Of a stretch of DNA of 64,000 nucleotides, positions 56,358 to 64,000 are shown in pieces. The position numbers and the translations under genes are program-made. Source of the DNA: Cyclina sinensis (Eukaryota; Mollusca; Bivalvia; Venerida; Veneridae); NCBI GenBank assembly GCA_012932295.1, contig JAAONU010000024.1, positions 165,271-229,270 on the forward strand. The letters run 5' to 3'. Within the stretch, counting starts at the first letter, position 1; every line of letters begins with the position of its first letter. The notes beneath the pieces are model-generated. The model was not told the origin of the DNA. It did no database searches and saw only the letters and a program-made list of their open reading frames with translations.

Positions 56358-57140
56358 TTTTGTACCAGAGTATACGAGTAGACAATGAATAGCCAGCTAT
56401 ATACACAGCTAAAGTGAACAGATTTTAATGAATGTGGTATCAATGTAAAGCTAACATGTATATCTACCCAATAACACGTGTGGTGGAAAACCAGCTTAAA
56501 ACCTATATAACATTAACTTTAGCTAGGCTGCAATACCAACAATCACCTTAACATAAGCCATACTATTCAGTGAAGTATTAAAGGATAACTTGCCTCAGGT
56601 ATTATATTCAAGAATTTCTGTATCAAATGGGGTATATCATTTAAAACAGAGTACAATTCAAAACAATCTGACTTCCTATTTTAGTTTAAGAAATTTTAAA
56701 TCATCTGCATACACACTATTTTACAACCATTAGCACTCTGCTATTTGTTTTTCAATTTACAATCAGAATCTACCTTGTAGTCTCTAAACTGGATCAAATT
56801 AAAATACCAAACTTGATGAAGTTTTAACAGGGGTTGTATATTTCAAAACAAGCAGAAACAGAATTTTCATACTTTAATGGATCTTTCACACTGTTTTTTT
56901 TTAACTTTGAGTTGGATAAATAAATTCAGTAATACAATGTTTATCTTTAATGAAATGATTTACGCAGAGAATTGTGCATCCAAACTTTTATGCAAAAAAA
57001 CCCAAACTATTTTTGTTTTGTCAGGGTTTCAAGCGAAGGAAGGGGTGCAAGGGGCAACAGTCCCCTACCTGTGCAATGTCCATCTCCCTAACTCCAACCC
57101 ATATGTGGAAATTGACAGAAGAATTTGTCTGAGACATGCA
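56358..57140. other. Unassigned stretch
   Basis: No repeat family seen. An 88-codon plus-strand ORF (56877-57143) contains GFQAKEGVQGATVPYLCNVH from an acceptor-like TTTTGTTTTGTCAG at 57011-57024, without a recognised domain. Confidence 0.35.
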
Positions 57141-57490
57141 TAATCTCCATATGATCCTCTATCCATGTACAAAGTATCATCAAAGAAGAAAACGTCATAG
57201 GTCAATGTCATTTAGAGGTTAAGGTCACAGAAATATATGTTGTTGAAAAGGTCTTTTCGGAGGGGTTGTTGTGACCAAGTGTGAGGTAATTCTGTTCTGA
57301 AATAAGGAAATTATGGCCAAACTTATAGTTTTTGGATAAGAAAACTTTACAGGTCAAGGTCAAAGAAATGTACTTCATTTTAATGGTCTTGTCAAAGGTA
57401 CTGTTGTGACCAAGTTTGAAGTAATTCTATTCAGTGGTAAGGAAAATATGGCCAATGGTAAAGTTTTAGGAGGAAATGACTGATAAAGGA
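57141..57490 (+). repeat. ~130-bp array fragment
   Basis: TAGAGGTTAAGGTCACAGAA, GTTGTTGTGACCAAGTGTGA and GGTCAAGGTCAAAGAAATGT, related to 43000-43560. Two to three units. Confidence 0.6.
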
Positions 57491-57675
57491 ACAGACAGTT
57501 CCTCCTTTAGGTTCATAAAAAATGAGGTGGATATTCTCCATACTGCCATTTATCCATATTTCAAATTTCATAAAAATAATGGAAGTACTTTTTGAGTTAT
57601 CACAAATATTGCTATATTTGCCATATTTTAAGTCTATTTGTTGCCATAGCAACCAGATTTTTCAACATAGAAAGA
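57491..57675. other. Short spacer
   Basis: Contains a near-perfect inverted pair AGGAACAGACAGTTCCTCCT (57486-57505). The two ~60-codon ORFs are unconvincing. Confidence 0.4.
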
Positions 57676-59795
57676 AACAAGAGGACCATAATGGCCCTGG
57701 ATCACTCACCTGAGAACTTTGGCTGTAGGTTTGCTGTTAAGCAGTATTTCATTTTTTTAATTGAAAATATGTAAGTGCCTACAAACCAAATATGTAAAAT
57801 ATCAGTCAATAAATAAAGGCTCTATGACAGAAAGAAGAAATATCTATCATAAGCTATGGTGACCTTGACCCAGTGACCTCAAACCCTACTCATGGGTAGA
57901 CGTCCATGCAAGGAACCTATATTCTAAATATCAAAGATATTGGTCTATAAAAGAAGGCTCTATGAGGTACAGTAGATAAATCTATTTTTATTCTCCGTGA
58001 CCTTTAACCTAATCTAATAATTTCAAAAAGCTTGATAAAGCTTGCTTCATGCCAAATTTTAAAATTCTAGGCCTTGTGGTTTCAGACAAGAAGATTTTTA
58101 AAGATTTTCTTCTATACTGCTATTTAAAACTTGTGACCCCTCAGGCAGGGCCAAAAGTGACCCCGGGGACATTTTTCAAACAAACTAGATAGATGTTCAC
58201 TAGACAATGCTGCATACCAAATATCTAACCTGTAGGCATTGAGGTTTCTAGTAAGAAGACTTTTAAAGATTGCCTTTTTCACATATTAAGGGCCCCCGGG
58301 GCAGGGCCAATTTTGATCCCGGGGCCAACATATAAACAATACTGGTAAAGGTTCTCAACACAATACTCTACACCAAATATCTAAGGTCTAGACGTATTAG
58401 TTTAGAAGAAAAATGATTTTTCATGTTTTTCCTATATAACTATATGTAAACCAAGAGAACCCTGAGGCGTGGCTAATTTTGACCCAGGGGACATAATTTG
58501 AACAAACTTGGTAGACATCCACTAGACAATGCTGCATACCAAATATCTAAGCTGTAAGCATTGAGGTTTCCAGTAAGAATATTTTTAAAGACTGCCTTTT
58601 TTTACATATTCAGGGCCCACGGGGCAGGGCCAATTTTGACCCCGGGGCCAATATATAAACAATACTGGTAAAGGTTCTCAACACAATCCTCCACACCAAA
58701 TATCTAAGGTCTAGTCCAATTAGTTTCGGAGAAAAAAGATTTTTCATGTTTTTCATAGATAACTATATGTAAATCAAGAGAACCCTGGGGCGTGGCCAAT
58801 TTTGACCCAGGGGACATAATTTGAACAAACTTGATAGAGGTCTTCTAGACAATGCTACATACCAAATATCTAAGCTGTAGGCATTGTGGTTTCTAAGAAG
58901 AAGACTTTTAAAGATTTCCTATATAAGCCTATGTAAAATCAATTGACCCATCGGGGTGGGGCCTATTTTGACCCAGCGGCTATGATTTGAAGAAACTTAG
59001 TAGAGGTCCACTAGACAATGCTGCATACCAAATATCTAAACTCTAGGCCTTGTGGTTTCTGACAAGAAGATTTTTTAAAGTTTTTCCTATATAACTCTAT
59101 ATAAAACATTTGACCCCTGGGGCGGGGACATTTTTAACCCAGGAGCCATGATTTGAACGAACTTGGTAGAGGTCTACTGGACAATGCTGCACACCAAATA
59201 TCTAAACTCTAGGCCTTGTGGTTTCTGACAAGAAGATTTTTTAAAGTTTTTCCTATATAACTCTATGTAAAACATGTGACCCCCGGGCTGGGCCATTTTT
59301 GACCCAGGAGCCATGATTTGAACAAACTTGGTAAAGGTCCACTGGACAATGCTACACACCAAATATCTTAACTCTAGGCCTTGTGGTTTCTGACAAGAAG
59401 ATTTTTTAAATTTTCCCTATATTAATCAATATAAAATCAACTGACCCCTGGGATGGGATCAGGTTTGACCCCACGGTCATAATTTGAACAAACTTGGTAG
59501 AGATCTAATAGATGATGCTTCATTTCAAATATCTAAGCTCCAGGCCGTGTTGTTTCGGAGAAGAAGAGTTTTAAAGTTCCAACTTTGAAAATCTATTTTT
59601 AGCTTCTGTGGCCTAGAAATGCAATGGACCTGAACCATTTGAACAATTTTGGTAAAGCTTTATGCAAGTAACATTTCTGCGAAGTTTCAGCAAGATTGGC
59701 CTAGCAGTTTGGGAGAAGAAGTTGTTTGAAGAAAAAGTTGACGACGCACGCACGGACGGACGACGGACATCAGGCGATCACAAAAGCTCACCAGG
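57676..59795 (+). mobile_element. Helentron-like unit, copy 9
   Basis: The head is ACAAGAGGACCATAATGGCC at 57677, then CACTCACCTGAG and the subfamily body GTAGGTTTGCTGTTAAGCAG. A long second-module array follows, ~165-180 bp per unit (58040-59560). Distal are AACCATTTGAACAATTTTGG and GACGCACGCACGGACGGACG. The tail is cut at AAAGCTCACCAGGATGGGG near 59790. Confidence 0.75.
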
Positions 59796-60801
59796 ATGGG
59801 GCCAAATTTGAAAATGTAATGTAATTACATGCAATTTCATGCCATATTTCCTATACAAAAGATAAGATCAAGTCTGAAAATTCAAATTATTGATATCTTA
59901 AAAAAGTTTATTTTTTAAAGTCTCTGACAAAATAGGACTCTTTATGCAAGTTTACTTCTTGTAAGGTAGGATGTATGTGTCACTTTATAAACTTGTCACA
60001 AGAGGTTATTCTACATAGTCATTATGTAGGTCAAGGACAAATCTGAGTAGATTGATATCTAAATTACATCTTTTTAAACAGCACTGAATGTTTTGAAAAT
60101 GGTCATGGAGTCAGAAAATTAGGTTCTGTTAACTTCTGTGTTGTCAGTATAATTGCATTTAAGGCGGCAATATAAATTTGCAGTATTATTTTCATACATT
60201 TCAGGTTATTGATCTACTTTTTTTACATCACCTGTTTTTGTTATCTTTTTATGAACAGTTTACTTACACAAAATATATTTGACTTCTGTGTTTCTATTGA
60301 CTTGCATATGATTATAAGCTATGATCAAGTATTTTAGTTTAAGTTTAATAAAGATCACCATGGTATTTCCCCTTTTTTTAACTCATCTGTTTCGAAGAAA
60401 AACTCGAGCTGTTATGATTGCTAAGTCGTCTTCATTGTCGTGCAAAAACTTGATGTAGCCCGTTGCTGAAACACTTAAAGGTATCACCACAGAACTTGAA
60501 ATACTTGCATATAATAAAAAGGTGCAGTTGTAAGACAATGGGCATTATTCTGAAGTTTTTAACTAAGAATTTTTATCAAAATTGGTTATTAAGTGGAATG
60601 ATTTCAAATCAATCAAAGGTATCAAAAGGAAACTTGAAATATTTGCTTATTATGACAGGGCAAAGTTGTAAGACAAGTGACATTACTCTGAAAGCTGTTT
60701 TAGAGTTTTGACTCATTTCAACTTGAATTTTTTGTTGAAATTTGTTATTGATATAGAAAATTTTGAAAACTATAAAAAATATTGTATTCATTCTTGGCAT
60801 A
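59796..60801. other. Mostly unique stretch with one short duplication
   Basis: 60473-60570 and 60614-60700 are diverged direct repeats (AAGGTATCACCACAGAACTT and AAGGTATCAAAAGGAAACTT; both with TTGTAAGACAA), period about 137 bp. They produce the internally repeated ORF 60463-60711. No gene recognised. Confidence 0.4.
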
Positions 60802-61617
60802 CAGTACGTGCCAGGAGGAACTCTCGTTTTCCTCGAGGTCGTCGCGGACTACCCATTCCTTAAAACGCGACCAAATCCACCGCATTTCGAGGATCACGGC
60901 CGCGCACATGGTCACCAAATATCGCGGCGGACGTCCACTAAATAGTTCTTCGAACTTTTTCACAGGTAAGAATTGAAGTATCGAGGCTTACAAAGTTCCT
61001 GATTACATGCATTTCGGCGAATTTTACACTTTAAAATACAAGTATCATTTAAATGTATAAAACTCTCATTCTGATGCATTTGTTTACGAATGCTCGTATT
61101 TGTTAATGGAAGGAAGACAATTCAAAACCGAAAGTAATTGCTTCTCGGAACAGCTGACCCTATTTTCAGAAAATAAATTGACTGGTTTTCGATTTACACG
61201 CGTTAAAACTGCTTTCCTATATTTAAAGAAAACATTCAACATGTAAACCCTACTGAGACATCTGTATCGTCTTTGCGCTTGACAAAATTATTGATCGACT
61301 TTGCTATACAATAACGAGCGTTTTCAACGACGGAAGTACATACACATAAACCTACACAGCAAATGTATGAGAAATTTTGGTTTTAATTTTACCAAATGTC
61401 ACATAATTGGCAGACGTAAAATGCACAGTTTCATTAAGGTCATTTCATTAAATGTTCAGCTTATCCAGGTGAGTCATGAATCTAATTATTTTCGCGATGG
61501 TCGTCAAATATCACCGAGATATTTCGCGATGTCGAGACATTGTGGAAATCCGTTTTTTCCTCCATGTCGCGTCCGCGAAATAAAGCGGAAAATGTGAGTT
61601 CCTCCTAGCGCGTACTG
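60802..61617 (-). mobile_element. Tc1/mariner-type MITE, copy 3
   Basis: 816 bp, inverted relative to copies 1 and 2. It starts CAGTACGTGCCAGGAGGAAC and ends AGGAGGAACTCACATTTTCC-equivalent sequence on the other strand with GCGCGTACTG. TA flanks both ends (60800-60801, 61618-61619). The interior matches copies 1 and 2. Confidence 0.88.
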
Positions 61618-63004
61618 TACTTTCAAAGGTAAACGTAAAACAAAGAAATTTTCAATTATACCATTAGTGAGTCAGTACTTAAGAAACAAATGTTTTTACT
61701 TTCTTGAGGAAAAGCTGAGACCACTTGTGTCACGATTAGAAAGTCAGTAATAATACTGATAACATCTAAAAGAATTTAAATGACTGCAAGATGCTATATG
61801 TGTTGTATTTTAAACTAAAATTATCATATTAATAAGTTAATAAAGATACATTTGTATACAACAATTGACAAAGTGTTGTAATTCTGTGTTAAAAGTAACC
61901 ACTAGTGCTAAAAACAGCAACCAACATCACCCCCTAAATAGGCGGTCACCTTACTTAAGCAGCTAAAATTACCATTTCCCTTGGCTGGCTGCTTAAGTAA
62001 GGTTGGACTGTATATTAAAATGATATCAGTTTTTATTTGTTATTAATACATTCTTAGCATCTGTACCTGGATAATGCCTAACATATTGCTGACAGTAAAT
62101 GACCGTAATTCTCCCACTTGATAGACCAAATCTCCCTACTTTCCGAGACAAATCTCCCTACTTGGCACTGGGAAAAGTTCACATGTATGAATATCTCCAA
62201 ATATAATCAAGACGTCACATGAATTATTTTGACTACCCAACTGCATACGATTGAGCAATCCTGCATAAGACGGCACAGAGCAAAGTGAGACTTAGAAGGT
62301 GAACATGTCATGTCAACCTATAAAAAAGGTTCACCTTTGCAGGCGAAATAGTGAGTCTACTGTCTATAAATAGGCAGTGTCTAGGAATATGGATCCGTAC
62401 CTCTAGACCCGCAGTCAAGGGATACAGATCCTCATCCACAGACAATACTTGTAGGACTGTCAAGGGACACAGACCTTCTTTCACGGTAGTTTTTGCAGTT
62501 TTTGCAGTTTATGTTTTTATTTAACCGACTTAAATTACCTTTAGATTGACGATTACTTTCAAGCTAATTTGGTTACTTTTTCTGACAATATTATTCAAGT
62601 AATCCGCCGACATCAAATTTCCTCGTTACGAAATGAGAAACACACTGTTGTCATCTCATATAGGTATTTTAAACAGAGAGCATTTAGTTATAGCTTAACC
62701 TAAATCTTCATGGCAAATGATAATTTCTTAACATTTTACAGCTTCTACATGCTTTTATATTCTTTCCGATGACAAAATTCAAAAGGAATTGGAACAATCA
62801 CCTTATGTTTAGCTACAACCAGGCCACACCACGCCAGTGATTAGTCTCCAAGTTTTATTTCGTCTTCATTCAAATTGGTGAGAATGAACATGGGTAATCA
62901 CTAGCTCATGTACTCACTTCTGAAAACAAACAATGACCTTGAAAGTCATGGTGCAAAAGAGGTTATGTTTGGAGTTATGTTCCCAAGACACAACCGTAAA
63001 TAAA
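61618..63004. other. Unassigned stretch with one strong stem-loop
   Basis: A perfect 16-bp inverted repeat, ACCTTACTTAAGCAGC (61948-61963) and GCTGCTTAAGTAAGGT (61988-62003), has a 24-nt loop. AAATCTCCCTACTT is repeated near 62130 and 62150. No ORF worth listing. Confidence 0.5.
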
Positions 63005-63110
63005 ACAAGAGATCCACGGAGCAGGACCAATGCTTGTCTGTTTTACATGATCATATTGATACCTTTGATCATTCAACTTAATAAGCAATTTTTACAAAAA
63101 TTGTAAGTTA
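63005..63110 (+). repeat. ACAAGAG-start repeat fragment
   Basis: ACAAGAGATCCACGGAGCAG at 63005, a further ACAAGAG terminus with a different following sequence. Interrupted at 63111 by a MITE. Confidence 0.4.
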
Positions 63111-63411
63111 CAGTATGGGCCAGGAGGAACTCACATTTTCTGCTTTTTTTGCGCGGATGAGGAAAAAGAAATATCAGCCGCGACAATGAGTAAAAAGAGG
63201 GATGTCCTGTATGTCTCAACATTCTGAAATATCTCAGCCATATTTGACAACCAGTGCAAAATTAATTAGGGTCATAACTCCCTTTATTAGTTGAACATTT
63301 AATGTAACCACCGTAATGAAACTATGCATTTTGTGTCTACCAATTATGTGACATTTGGTAAAATTAAAACCAAAGTTCAAATACACAAATGTACACTTGG
63401 TGTGTAGGTTT
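63111..63411 (+). mobile_element. Tc1/mariner-type MITE, copy 4, truncated
   Basis: CAGTATGGGCCAGGAGGAAC preceded by TA (63109-63110). It aligns with the first ~300 bp of copy 1 up to GTGTGTAGGTTT and is more diverged than the others. The right part is missing, replaced by hAT-like sequence. Confidence 0.8.
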
Positions 63412-63565
63412 TAGGGCTGTTCATTGCCATGTTTTTCTGTCACGATACATATTACAATACTTGTATTTCCAAACGATGCGATTCACGATATGTATTGCAG
63501 ACTTTGATGAAATACAATGCATATTGCGATTCTTATGTTGCGATACAATACGTATCACGATACTG
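63411..63565. repeat. hAT-like CGATACAATACGTATCACGATAC patch
   Basis: Starts AGGGCTGTTCATTGCC. GCGATACAATACGTATCACG and CACGATATGTATTGCAG are alternating palindromic motifs like those at 37610-37690. Probably the terminal region of a hAT-type element. Confidence 0.4.
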
Positions 63566-64000
63566 ACTTTCAGACTTTATCTATATAAAAACTTTTGTTT
63601 ACAGCATTATTACGAAAATGATATGAAAATATTAAACTCTTCAACTTGTTATTATTAAAACTTGGTTTCCAATTTCGATCTTTCAACAATTTACTTTACT
63701 GATTACTTAAGGATTAAAGGCATTTTTAATTATACCATAACAGCAAGTATCTACTATTCTAACACTTAAGTCCAAAGTCTACTACTGTAAATATGACAAT
63801 TTAACAATTTCAGTCGTACATTAGTAACAATACACCACTAAAGCTTTTTCTTGTGAAAAAAACAACAACATAATAACAAGTGTTTAACAATTAGGTCAAC
63901 AACTGTCGTATCAGTTTCACTCTTTAAAAACTAAATAATAGAAGATTTGTTCCTAAACTCTAGCCTTAAATGACGAGGGCGGATTAACTAAAGTTTCCCC
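63566..64000. other. AT-rich end of window
   Basis: Nothing recognised. Confidence 0.5.

Noticed and set aside
60745..60976. Overlapping ORFs of 60-72 codons on both strands
   Set aside because: They straddle the border and inverted end of MITE copy 3; frames arise from the GC-rich terminal repeat.

Overview
The window reads as intergenic or intronic DNA from a large, AT-rich animal genome packed with transposable elements. I infer a bivalve mollusc. The abundant repeat whose end reads ACAAGAG followed by the palindrome GGCCATGATGGCC, with internal arrays built on GACCTAGTTTTTGACCCC and TGACCTTGACCTTTGACC, resembles repeats I remember from bivalve genomes. No database was searched. There is no prokaryotic gene organisation, rRNA gene or intact tRNA gene. 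The only host-gene evidence is one good candidate terminal exon on the minus strand (8545-8631) and a few weak micro-exon candidates.

About half of the window consists of long units with a common plan. Each starts with ACAAGAG and a hairpin, followed by a CTCACCTGAG-like motif, then tandem arrays of about 105-170 bp, then a tail of GGACGGACG-type sequence ending CTCAGGTGAGCTAAAA. Read on the minus strand, this is the plan of non-autonomous Helentron-like elements (HINE, pearl-like): subterminal inverted repeats, a central minisatellite and a hairpin near the 3' end. Units or parts of units lie at 1516-3720, 5175-6984, 8716-9395 plus 16361-16785, 16791-17481 plus 18736-19300, 20882-21514, 25345-27842, 30980-31525 plus 33230-33400, 40252-40843 plus 53175-55400, and 57676-59795. 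Every recognisable terminus points the same way.

Into these units other elements have inserted, and the interrupted arrays let many borders be read. The clearest are: a Tc1/mariner-type MITE family (511-1320, 38421-39242, 60802-61617, and truncated at 63111-63411) with TA duplications; a 6,965-bp unit at 9396-16360 with ~70-bp inverted ends and a perfect 12-bp flanking repeat, carrying a minus-strand LINE with a 517-codon reverse-transcriptase ORF; and a three-level nest at 40844-53174. In that nest, a plus-strand L1/Tx1-like LINE is split near its 5' end by a 7,059-bp Mutator-like foldback element, whose 1-1.8-kb inverted ends are made of GCAGACTA minisatellite and which has a perfect 9-bp target duplication. 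The same LINE is split again near its 3' end by a 5'-truncated LINE of another family with a (CTT)n tail.

Smaller elements include two units flanked by TAA (14747-15071, 35942-37424), hAT-like fragments (28779-29181, 53743-53957, 33490-33625, 37560-37712, 63411-63565), a decayed mariner transposase (55715-56357), a 1.25-kb TIR element holding a zinc-finger fragment (17482-18735), and a 1.7-kb unit with TACCCCCACCA ends (31526-33229). Nearly every coding-looking stretch belongs to a transposon and is broken. The arrays also carry many nuclear-receptor half-sites, including two perfect DR1 matches.
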